This document shows positions 38,768 to 49,723 of a stretch of 64,000 nucleotides of DNA, piece by piece. Source of the DNA: Centroberyx gerrardi (Eukaryota; Chordata; Actinopteri; Beryciformes; Berycidae). The stretch is from positions 16,630,156-16,694,155 of the forward strand of contig NC_135998.1 in the NCBI RefSeq assembly GCF_048128805.1, given 5' to 3'. Within the stretch, counting starts at the first letter, position 1. Every line of letters begins with the position of its first letter. A program made the translations under genes and the position numbers. Under the pieces are notes generated by a model. The model made no database searches and was not told the origin of the DNA. It was given only the letters and a program-made list of their open reading frames with translations.

Positions 38768-39070
38768 AGACTGACGGACCTCCTGAACCCGGCTAAGCTG
38801 CACATGGACACAGATATAAACTATTCAGACTATCTATCCACCTAGTTGTACCTTGCACATCTGTGACAATGCCAGTGCCGCTACACTGGTACCATTCTTC
38901 AGATGTTATGCAGAACATCTAGTCTGCACTGAATGTGCGTGCTTGTTATGTTTTGTCCTGCACTTAGTGTGACGACCCTGCATTGTGTAACTGTCTTGTA
39001 AAATGCAAGAGGCAATTTACCAGGTCAAATTCCTTGTGCGCCCATTGTACTTGGTGAATTAAAGCGTTTC
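38718..39070. repeat. (CA)n tract followed by LINE-3'-UTR-like sequence
   Basis: The CA run covers about 38718-38766. It is followed by sequence with TTGCAC, GTAAAATGCAAGAGGC and CAAATTCCTTGTG motifs usual in 3' ends of fish LINEs. Assignment is tentative. Confidence 0.45.
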
Positions 39071-40884
39071 AGATGCTGTCCCAGACGCAACCCCACAGCC
39101 ATATATGGTTCACATCGTTTCCATGCTCATCAAGCCATCTAGTGACACTGGCATCAGGGGCATCGTACTCTGCTTCACCATAGGATTGAAAATGATTGCT
39201 CAGTATGACTTTATATTCACTGACATGCACCTCACCCTCTAAGGGATTCAGCGGACCTAAACGGTGCCAGGAACACACATCTCACATCGTCTCATCTCAC
39301 ACCACCCGAGCGCCTCCAGAGCCCATCACTCGGACCTTTACACTTATTTTGGTGTGTGTGCGGCCCATTCACTCCTCCACTTGTTGAACTGGATGAAGGA
39401 TGACTCATCTGACCGTGGGACATGTTTCCACCACTCAGTAGACCGGTGCCTGTGCTCTTTGAGTCAGGTGGTCGAGATGTGAATGATAGCGTTGTGTCAC
39501 CTAGGTTAAACGCCCGAGGGACTCCAGTACTTTGCAATGCAAAAACACTACATGTATTGCCGAGCTGATGTTTCATCCCTTCGAAGGATTCATAGTGAGT
39601 GTGTGGTTGTAGGGAGGACAGCCGAATGGCAGCAGCGTCAGGGTTGTAGACCACTCGCAGCCTACACTAGTCACTGCCAATAACAGTCAACCCAGCTCGC
39701 GGGGCTTATCTAATATAATTCTGCACACATGGATAAATTGTAAGATTTGCCTGTGCAAAATCAGGAAGTAGCAGGCCCATTACTTGTGCAGATTGGCCAT
39801 ATGCAACTTTCATGTGCCTCCACTGACGCCCACAAGCATATCGTCGCTGTCGGGTGAAAACCTCGTAACTCCAATTATGGTGATTTTCATGTTTTAACTT
39901 CAACTGAAGGATTCCATGCTCCTCTATGGGCTGAGAAAATTATACAACCCCTGGGTTTATGAAACCTTTTCAAAACCCACCGAATAAACTGAAAAATGCA
40001 TGGCCGTAAAGCCGAAAACAAGGCTCCTTTTCTTAGTTTTTGGAAAGTTGACATTTTGGAGATTCAAGGTTTTCATCCGACAACAGTGAATGCGGTAACT
40101 ACCAGGACCCCCGGCCGGCACCGCCCAGGGCGCGCCCACCAGCACTGTCCCCAGCAGCCTCAGTCACACAGGGCCACTCACAATCCTTGGATAGTGGATA
40201 GCAGGTGCCGCTGCGCTTCTGGCTCTTCACTCCATCATCCGCCACAGCACACAGAATATCAATACACAAGATGAATCACAAGATACAAGCATGCAATTTA
40301 AACACCATAAAAAAGTGCAAAATACAGTCATGTTACATTTGGACCATTTCACCCGCAAAGGTGTATATTTATGTCAAATAAGGGGCTTAAGCACTGCAGC
40401 CCGACCATAATACCCCTCTCTGTGAAGTTCTCCATGGGCTGCTCTTGATGAGCCTGCCTACTAACACTTTAAATCCCAATTTGCAGCCAAAGTAATTGAA
40501 GTGATTCTGAATTGCTGGTCAGTTTTTCCTTCCTCAACGTCACGGTTGAGGAGTGTGTGCTTCCATTAACGGCTGCCATCTTCCCTTCAGACTTCCATGC
40601 CAGCATCACCTTACCCAGTGTTGCTTGTGAAGCATCAGCAAGTTGAGCAGTTTTCATCACTGAAGTTTCTCAGCTGGAGTGCTTATGCTAGTCCACACCC
40701 ATCAGAGTTAATTTAATACTTTTATATTGTTTTGAACCCCCGCCCCAGAGCCATATCAGCTCTATGAGTGAGCAAACACTGGCTTACTGTTGATTTTACA
40801 CTCTCAGAGTTAAATGGCTTCTTCTGCAGAGCCTCTTCCCTTTAGTGCAAGCTTACTGTCAGTGTCAGGAAGTCGGACATTGTC
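39071..40884. other. Gene-free interval
   Basis: Short ORFs exist on both strands (for example 39292-39654), but none has a recognisable domain or splice context. The sequence around 39240-39480 looks like a decayed dispersed repeat. Confidence 0.4.
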
Positions 40885-41180
40885 TCAGCAGTTAAGTGCA
40901 GACTCAAGGCCCATTTATTAAGTGCATCCTACAATCTTCCTTAACTCCCGCCATATCAGCCATTTTCTCATTTTGTTTACTTCTCTGCTGTCTGATTTAC
41001 ACACACACAAACACACACACACACAAACTCTAGCCTCATATTGTAAAACTTGTGATGCATTTGTTCTCACTTATTAATTTGTATTTTTATGCTTTGTTAC
41101 CCTGTAAAGCCCTGTGTGACAAAGCTGTTAGTAAAGTGCCTTATGAATAAATTGGGCTAACTCACTTGATATGTAATTGG
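40885..41180 (+). mobile_element. L2-like LINE 3' end
   Basis: The plus strand shows KCRLKAHLLSASYN-type coding remains, a CA tract at about 41000-41025, then CCTGTAAAGCCCTGTGTGAC and AGTAAAGTGCCTTATGAATA, the usual L2 tail. Confidence 0.6.
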
Positions 41181-42636
41181 AGTAACACAGCCACAAGGTA
41201 AGTGATCGATTTCCACTATATAATTGATTTGTTTGGAGTTAATATTAATATTTGGAGTTAATACGTTTTCTCATGTCCTGTTGCAACTGTCTCACACCAT
41301 CATAACCCAAAATCACATTGATTTTCTACAGTGTTTGTAAACAGTAAGAATGAATAACCGCTTTAATTTCTGGTCTGTACTGCATTCAGTGTATTGATGA
41401 GTTTGAAAGTGCAGAACAGACTGACATTTCCCCAACCACATGCCTCAGCTTTATGTGGCAATAATACTGTTTTGTTGCTGTACACATTACAAATGGTGAA
41501 GCTTTTTCTCATAGCCACAGTAACTGGGTGGTAAACTGCCTTTACCATGGCTGGCCTGAATATAATTAGTGGAGCCCATTATCTATACACACAAGGAAGA
41601 ACAGAGAATGTACAGTTCAATGCAATACATTGAATCTGGGGAAACACATAACACAACACGCCACCCCCGCACAGAAATATCCATATTACATTACAGTGTG
41701 TAGGGTGCTGTAGTAACTGCGATGAAATACCTACACAGTCTTTCATACTCAGCAGGGCATTTCACATCCATTCCCATAGACTCTCTCACACACAGGCTCA
41801 GTCAATGCAAGATTTTCATCCTCATTAAACCCCCACACTGCCCACCTCTGCTCTGTCAGGCTGGCATGTGAAGCTGAGGCTAATTCGTGACCAGATTTTA
41901 ACACAGAGGCATAACATCATCGTGAAGAGTTTGCAAAAAAAAAAAAAAATGTAATTGTTGCCAGCAATGATGCTGGTTTTTCAGATGTCGCTCTCACACA
42001 GACTGCATGACAGCACGCTGGAAATACCACAAAAGGTCACCATTCAGCTTCAAAACAGAAAGGGGCCTCTTTCATTTTCATATTAATTTATTCAATGATG
42101 ATCTAGACATGAATTAAGTACAGACAAACTGTTGTATTTCCAGAAAGTGAACCTGAAGTCTATAAATTCTGCTGCCTCTGGAAAGGAGCCAGTCAGCTTG
42201 AGAGTCCGTCCTCAGACTGCTAATGACAAAGCAACACCTGACGTCCTGACTTTGAGACCGACTTACTACCGCACCCGGTTGGCCAGCTTTAGGAACAGCA
42301 GTAGCTGCCAATCAAGATCACCCACATAAAAAACAACTCCTCCTGAAGCAGCACTACTTTGGGTAAGTGCAAGTTCTACAATGGATAATACATGACACAC
42401 AACTCTCCCGGAATTGTGATAAATAATGTAAATAATGTAAAATATGCCCCCATCCGAGGGAGCAACAAGCCAGGGTGCTATTTATCCAGCTCCTCCTTGT
42501 CAAGTGTCACTGCAGCAAGTGCTTAATCATACATGCAGAGCCCAGAGAGGAAATGAAATGCATCAGCGGCACTGCAGCTGAAAATGACAATCAGCCAGTT
42601 CAGTGATGCCCCTGATGATCAGGCATATCAATGAGC

Positions 42637-42679
<43 letters not shown>

Positions 42680-45600
42680 GAGAGAGAATCCACTGCACAA
42701 ATTTAGGTCAGTCTCCAACATCTGTAGAGGTTTAATGAAATATTGTGTGAGTTACAGATTGATTATATTGGTGTAATGAAATCAGCTCATGTCAAGAGGT
42801 TATCAGGAGTCCATACAGCTCAGCTGAAGCCTCAGAATTAGTCTTATTATTTTTGTTATTGTTATTGTTATTACTCATTTGGCAGCCCAGGGGTGAGAGA
42901 GGAGGGGTTCGCAATAAAATAGGAGTCAGGCAAGCCACGTTGCAAAATAACCTCCTGTAATAACTTGTATAGGGAAAATGGGGGAAGGGACAAAACGATA
43001 ACTGAGGTTCTTCCTGGATCTGAGGTTCCCTTTCCACCCCATTCGTCTGCAGAGCTTTCAGGGTCGGGCAGCTCCTCCTCCTCCTACCACCTGCAGGGGC
43101 AAAAAAAGAGGAGAAGAGAGCGGTGAGCCCAAGGCTGAGTCTCTCTAGGTTTGGTTGTTTCCCCCTTAGTGCTGACAGCCAAGAGAGAGAGAGAGGGAGA
43201 GAACATGTATTAGACGATGTACAGCCCCAGTCCTGCAAGATTCCCCTAACCATACAGTGTCCAGGACTCACTGTGGGCTCCAAGGTCCTTACCCACCGCC
43301 AAGGAGACAGCGGTGAGGGCTTGTCTAGTTGCTTCTTGTTTCAGCGCAAAGACGGTGGCACTGTCAGTAGCTAGATAATTGTGTCCATGTCCGTGATCCA
43401 GAGGGCTGCAGGGCCTGAATTGTAAAGTAGATTGCCTGGAGCTGTTGAGTTTCTTCCTGGGGAGCTGTCTGGGACGCTGATCAGTCAGGCCTCTCTGGCC
43501 TGGAGGAGCTCACCTTGGTCCTGAGGGTATCGCCTCCAGGTCTCTGCTCTCTCCTCCCAGGAGATGCCACACTCTGTTCACCACATGTATTTCAATGCAA
43601 CAAGAACCAGCTACATGGCATAGTCTGTGATCCCCAGGCAGAAACTAGTGAACTAACAGTAATCATTGGTTGAAAGATCAAGACCCTTTTGTCCATCTCA
43701 AAGTCTAGACTGAAGACTGAAGATGATCAGGACTTTGCCATCAGGGTCCATAATGCTTTTGATCCATATATATCACTTATTAAAGGACGCATACAAATTT
43801 GCTTTCATGTAATGTGGTGATTGATGAGTTTTTATAAGGTTCTTGCCTTTACTTCTTTTATGGTGCTTTTATGGTGATTGTTTTAATGAATGTTTTATGT
43901 TTACAATGCAAATTAAATACATGGTTAGTCGTATCATGGTATTGATTGTAGTTTTATTGTTATTGTTAATAGTATCAGTAGTACCACTTGCAGTTCAATG
44001 AATAGGTTGCAACATAGTTGAGACTATTGTAGACTTTAAGGACACCAACCTCCATTTAGAAATATTTGTTATGAAGACACAGTGTAAAAATAGCATGGTG
44101 TAAGATGGAGGGCTGCTCAGACACCATCATCTGCATATCATACTTTTGCTTCACACCTCTAGCTCAACGACCTGCAATCCCTCTCTACACAGCAGCCTTC
44201 ATCATTACCATTTTACCCCAGGCTAGAGAGAGAGTGAGCGAGAGGGGAAAAGAAATACAGTGAGACAGACAGAGAGTGAGACGAGTGTGAGAAAGAACCA
44301 ACATCAGAGCATCAAAAGTAATGAAAAGCCTTTAACTGGGCCATAGATTAACATATGTGTTGCATGCCAGAGATGAATATTTGATCAATGCCCTTTAAAG
44401 TAGTTACCTCTCTAAATTTCAGTCAGCTAACATGTAGTAATTTGTATAATATCAGCTTGCCTAAGATCAAAAGAGCCAATTCTGGGGGGGTTTTCTCAGT
44501 CCCATAAAATAAGGCGCCAAACTGAGGTTAAAGGGATGAATGGGGACATTGAAAAAGTTAGGCTCCAAGTCAAAAGGAGTGTTTGCTTTCCATTCAAAAA
44601 CATAAATCAGAAAAAATGTGGACTAATATATTAGACATGTGACTGCATACAAACGCTCTTATGCAGGTTTTAGGTGGGAACAAGAATAGAGGACTCTGCT
44701 TAGACAAAAGAGAACAAACTGTCACTTGGAAAGTAACAGTCAGAGGATAGCCAAGGCTACTCTTTTCATTTCCTGTGCATTGTACTGATCAGAGCCCTGT
44801 GCAGCTTGCAACTGATGTTTTCAAGCCAAACCGCAGCACTCCCTCAGTGTTGTCAAACTCTGTGGCTATGGCAACAATCGCTGGTAGAACAGCTCAACAC
44901 TACTACTCTATTAGTGCTGCTGCCTGCAGACTACAGTGATACCCTGTGCAGCTTAGAAAATAAACTGTTTATTAGCCACCTTGGTTAGAGCGGACACGCT
45001 CTGCCATTTCTGGTGCTGAAAGCGTTTATACGAGTTATACGAGCACAGTTCTGCTACTCAGCGATGTTGAGCTGCACCTTTCTCAATCTCCATTTGTGCT
45101 TCATTTGTGACCCTGCTGTTTTGCATACGTGCATGTCTATTGTTTCAGCTATCTGTATCTTTTCCACTCCAGGACACACCTCAAACTACAGACGTCCTAA
45201 ACCTACTTCTAACCATTTGAGGTTGACAGCAGTGTCTCAGTCTGGTAATGTAAGGCTGGTTGCAAGTCTGCTCAATGTCCATTCCTGTGGACCCTGATGC
45301 ATGAGCCTGAATAAACTTGGATGTCAATCTGCTGCCCGTCTACTGAGAGATTATTGACTCTGGTCCCATTGATGCTCTACGGACTGTTGAGCTATTGAGC
45401 CTGTTATCAAACTGCAGCTCCATATCTTCAACACAACTATGTGAGGACAAAGAAGTATTTTTGACATTTCAAGGTACTACCGGCTCTATTTGTCATTAGG
45501 CAGTAGTACAGACAATAAATCCGGTCATTATCAAGTTTATAATGCCACTCGCATTAATGCGACAGGCTGTTTGAATGCCTTACCAGAATGCCTTTATCAT

Positions 45601-46329
45601 AATCGTAGAAACAAATAATTGTGATTGATTACAGTCATTAACTAGATCGATCAAGTCACCTATAAAAACTTGGATTGCATGATACCTCCCTGTGTTTGGG
45701 CACACATCACACATCTATAATATCTGCTGTTTAGTGAAGTATAGTGCATTTCTTTTTACGGCGAATTTCGTTTTTCTCTTCTGAAGGTTATATGGTATGG
45801 GGTTGTTTGAGTTTACCCTTTAGCCCTAAATAAACTGATCATGAAAACGTTTCTCGTAAGACTTCTTTATGTAAGTTGCTGTTTACGTCAGTTGATAAAC
45901 ATGAACTGTGAAGATGCTGAAAGATAAATTGCTAGGGTCTCTGTATAGATGAGGAATTGAAGGTATAGCTCAAAGATATCAAGCAAAAGAGGTAGCAAAC
46001 AACTGACTACATTTCTGATAGGCAAATGTACTATAAATTAAGAAATTATATGGCGCTGTGAAACTACGGTAAAGTATGATAGTTAAAACTGTCAAGCACT
46101 TTGAATGATATTATGGGCAAACATTGCAAATCAACTCCATCTTTCCTGGAACCTGGAAGGATAATTCATCACTGAACCTCATGATATTTACAGTCACCTT
46201 AACAGCTGCTTCCCCTGTAAAGTAAAGCATTCACAAACAGTTTCTGGAGACTCAGGCATGTGTTCAGTCTGCTCGGTCTTCTGATGTAAGAGCCCATCTT
46301 AGGATCTGGGAGGGTATTTGAAATATGGG
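41181..46329. other. Gene-free interval, possible upstream noncoding exons
   Basis: A GA run lies at about 42632-42687. The 43000-43600 block is GC-richer and has good minus-strand splice motifs (acceptor before CTGCAG|GTGG near 43090, donor CCAAG|GTGAGC at 43514). It could hold untranslated exons of an upstream arvcf transcript, but this is unproven. Confidence 0.35.
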
Positions 46330-46390
46330 GTGGGGGTCATGTGATCTTAGGGGAACTGGGTTAGTTCCTCTAAGATCACATGACCCCCAC
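46330..46390. repeat. Near-perfect 28-bp hairpin
   Basis: GTGGGGGTCATGTGATCTTA at the start of the left arm is mirrored by TAAGATCACATGACCCCCAC on the right. Arms 46330-46357 and 46363-46390 match at 27 of 28 positions with a 5-base loop. Confidence 0.9.
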
Positions 46391-46409
46391 AGCGAAGCAC
46401 GGGATGAGT

Positions 46410-46941
46410 TTCCTGGTGTCCAGCCCCCATGAATCACAGTCTTTAGCACTTTTTGAATTTGCACGGCGATTCATAGGGGTCTGGACGCAAGCCTATCCAC
46501 GACTGATTCACTGACCTAATTTCTCACCCCAAACGATTGGTTGGTGTTAGTTGTCAGTTATCAAAATCTTTGACCAATCACAGTAGCAAAGCATACATAA
46601 TCTGGAAACGCGTCAGAGCTAACAACAATCATGGTGGCGTTCACTTCCACGCTTTTAAACATGCTGATTGGTCCTGTTTAAATTAATCGATGCAATCAAT
46701 TTTTTTAAGGACTGACAAAATCGCGAAATCTAGCTTGCTATCATCCAATTCCTTTGGCGCTACCATTTTGGTAGTTGTTGTCGCGTTCTGTAACACTCGT
46801 CATAAGTAGGTTTGTCCCGCCTACATCAACCATCCAATCAGGTGTGTCGGACAGTATGCGTCCAGACCCCTATGAATCGCCATTCAAATTGAAAAAGTAC
46901 TAAGGACTCATGCGATTCATGGGGGCTGGACACCAGGCAAA
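46410..46941. mobile_element. MITE with about 90-bp TIRs and candidate 9-bp TSD
   Basis: The termini (CCTGGTGTCCAGCCCCCATG and its complement) extend inward about 90 bp with high similarity. GGGATGAGT occurs at 46401-46409 and 46942-46950 as a 9-bp direct repeat. Long TIRs with a 9-bp duplication suggest a Mutator-like (MULE) nonautonomous element. Confidence 0.75.
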
Positions 46942-47072
46942 GGGATGAGTACAATAGGGAAGTTACTGTGCTTTTGCACAGGGATTTCCAGCACTGACTC
47001 TGATACCAGAGCAGCTGTGTGCTTTCACATCGGTTAGGAAGTGCTGCATCCATGCCAAGGCAGCTAACACAC

Positions 47073-47790
47073 AGTGCCGGCTCTAGCCTTTTTAGGACCC
47101 AAGCGTAAATGTCTCAGGGGGCCCTTTGGGGAGAGTCAGCGCAGCAGCGTGGAACATTTCTTGTATTTACAGGTCAAAGAAGAGCTATTTGCTGTAAGTG
47201 ATGCCATCATAGCACAGTTGTTGACCTGAGGTAGGTTTTGATGAGCTTTAACTTTGAAAAGCTTCTTTCTGCTGTGGCTACACTGTTTTTTAGCTGCTTA
47301 TTCTCATGAATGTCTGTCAACAATTCCAGCGCAGTCATCATCTGTGATGGAAGATCGGATGGCAAGTTCACAGTTTCCTCAGTCAGTTCTCTCCCATCCA
47401 AGTCCGATTTTGCATCATGGCTCAGTATTTTCTCCACTTCCAGTCAGCCTCCCAAGACTCCCTGGACATTCGAAGTTCAGCAACACTGCTTAACCTATAG
47501 AGCCAAGTGTCTGAAATCTTTCAGCAATGGATATTATGGCAGAGTCTGCCATAGTGAAGTGCTTCTTAAGAAAAATGTTTCTTTGTGTTTCTGAGCCTTT
47601 TCTGCTCTGTTCATCTCCTGACACATGTCCTTGGCAGCTGACAGGGCAACAAACCCTGAACCTCTGTACTCTGTGAGGGATGCTTTGGCCTCCAGGTGCA
47701 CTGAGGAGGATTGCAGGGGTTTGTTGACCTGATTGATGATGGTAAGGATGACACACCAGACCACAGTGCAGATGTGAAAGTCTAAAACTT
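47073..47790 (-). pseudogene. Decayed hAT transposase (ZMYM1-like) 3' part
   Basis: The minus strand reads VATAERSFSKLKLIKTYLRS, the hallmark of the hAT C-terminal dimerisation region. It is preceded by MMTALELLTDIHEN and, in another frame, CVILTIINQVNKPLQSSS and ALSAAKDMCQEMNRAEK. Several frame breaks make it nonfunctional. The sequence CAGTGCCGGCTCTAGCC at 47073 looks like the terminal inverted repeat of such an element. Confidence 0.8.
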
Positions 47791-48122
47791 TAACCAGAGA
47801 CAGAGGAGACAGGGCACTCTATCAGTTTTGAATGAGAAAATCCGTAACACTAAAGATGGCGGCACTGACGCTGCAAGACACGCCGTCAGCAAAACGGGCC
47901 AATTGATGCACCTTTGTGTGCATATCACAAAGAAAATCCACCAATCATACTTTCAGGTTTACGTAGCTGCAGAACTTTGTTATTTACGACAACTGATGCA
48001 AGTGGGGGGCAACAGCACCGAGACAACTTTGACAATAATGGGAAATAACATTTTAATACATGAAGAAAGAAAAGCCAGCACTCTTAATGTCCTTTTATCA
48101 TATATTTGAATGGGCAGCTATA

Positions 48123-48178
48123 GAGCACAAACGACGGACGCGTTTCAGCAATAAGCCATCATCAGCGTTGTGTTGCTC
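48123..48178 (-). ncRNA. Hammerhead-ribozyme-like motif, left arm
   Basis: Exact reverse-complement counterpart of the motif at 49515-49570, read on the minus strand, with the same deviations. Confidence 0.5.
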
Positions 48179-49514
48179 CAAGCGGAAGTGACACTTAAAT
48201 ACATACACGCATACAGTTCAATTAATTATACAATCAATGTGGAAAATACCTTCTCAAAGAGTCACTAACAAAGATAAATCGACGTGCCAGGTTCCCCCAC
48301 TCAGTACGGACAACTCCAGGAATACACAATCTACAGCATAGACATAACACTTAAGAAAAAATAATGATAAATATCAAGAAAAATGCAATATAAGAATGGA
48401 AGAATAAAAATATATATAGCTAAATGTCTCTGCACATATCTCACAAGTTGTAATCATTTCAAAAAACAGGTCCTCTACACAGAAAATAGAAATTAAGGGA
48501 GGCTAAATCTTCCCTTGTACAGGAAAAAGATATAACCCTTCTGACACTAAACAACTGCACATACAATTGGCCAATAGAACATGCAGTCAGCTGCCGCAGG
48601 CCAATGTGCCCAAACAGCCTGGGCTCTCCTTAAAGTAGGGAGTAGAGCCACTAATTAATCGCCACCCTCCACGTGTCCTAAGACATATGAGCCCGACAAC
48701 AAAGTAGAAGGACTGAGTGCAGCACATATCAATACACAACAAAGAAAAAACTTTAAATATGTATTCAAAAACAATTTCAATTTAGGGGGATAAGACACTT
48801 TTGCAGAGAGAGGCGTTTTGGATACATACTCTACAAACTGAACACCCCAAAGGTCTGAATGAGGAATTATTATTATAGGGTGTTTTCTCTGAAATTGTCT
48901 GAACTAGGATTTGTGAAATTGTTTTTGAATACATATTTAAAGTTTTTTCTTTGTTGTGTATTGATATGTGCTGCACTCAGTCCTTCTACTTTGTTGTCGG
49001 GCTCATATGTCTTAGGACACGTGGAGGGTGGCGATTAATTAGTGGCTCTACTCCCTACTTTAAGGAGAGCCCAGGCTGTTTGGGCACATTGGCCTGCGGC
49101 AGCTGACTGCATGTTCTATTGGCCAATTGTATGTGCAGTTGTTTAGTGTCAGAAGGGTTATATCTTTTTCCTGTACAAGGGAAGATTTAGCCTCCCTTAA
49201 TTTCTATTTTCTGTGTAGAGGACCTGTTTTTTGAAATGATTACAACTTGTGAGATATGTGCAGAGACATTTAGCTATATATATTTTTATTCTTCCATTCT
49301 TATATTGCATTTTTCTTGATATTTATCATTATTTTTTCTTAAGTGTTATGTCTATGCTGTAGATTGTGTATTCCTGGAGTTGTCCGTACTGAGTGGGGGA
49401 ACCTGGCACGTCGATTTATCTTTGTTAGTGACTCTTTGAGAAGGTATTTTCCACATTGATTGTATAATTAATTGAACTGTATGCGTGTATGTATTTAAGT
49501 GTCACTTCCGCTTG

Positions 49515-49570
49515 GAGCAACACAACGCTGATGATGGCTTATTGCTGAAACGCGTCCGTCGTTTGTGCTC
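49515..49570 (+). ncRNA. Hammerhead-ribozyme-like motif, right arm
   Basis: CTGATGA at 49528-49534, a short stem II (GGC-TTATT-GCT), GAAA at 49547-49550, a 3-bp stem III (ACG-CGTC-CGT) and C at 49560 as the predicted cleavage base. Stem I pairs GAGCA (49515-49519) with TGCTC (49566-49570), and further pairs lead toward the core with single-base bulges. Extra bases G49527 and T49535 depart from the consensus, so activity is uncertain. Confidence 0.5.
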
Positions 49571-49723
49571 TATAGCTGCCCATTCAAATATATGATAAAA
49601 GGACATTAAGAGTGCTGGCTTTTCTTTCTTCATGTATTAATCTTTGGCCGTGCACCTAAGGAGGGTTTTTTTGACCGAGTTGTGCTCGCATTTGGCGGAG
49701 TTTGGACAAATAACATTTTAATA

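Larger units (their letters stand above)
48059..49707. mobile_element. Palindromic Penelope-like/retrozyme-like insertion, no ORF
   Basis: Bases 48053-48779 and 48914-49640 are inverted copies, 727 bp each and apparently identical, separated by 134 bp. A 16-base direct repeat (AAATAACATTTTAATA) flanks the insertion at 48043-48058 and 49708-49723, so the whole unit entered as one event. An unpaired 67-base extension lies at the right end. Each arm carries a hammerhead-like core (CTGATGA ... GAAACGCGTC). Inverted partial copies, variable target duplications and hammerhead motifs are features of Penelope-like elements. No reverse transcriptase is present, so it would be nonautonomous or heavily truncated. 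Confidence 0.8.

Noticed and set aside
42792..43283. 163-codon minus-strand ORF ending in a poly-Asn/Lys run
   Set aside because: The low-complexity end comes from an ATT/GTT repeat, and no domain was recognised. Only its splice-like motifs were kept, as a weak finding.
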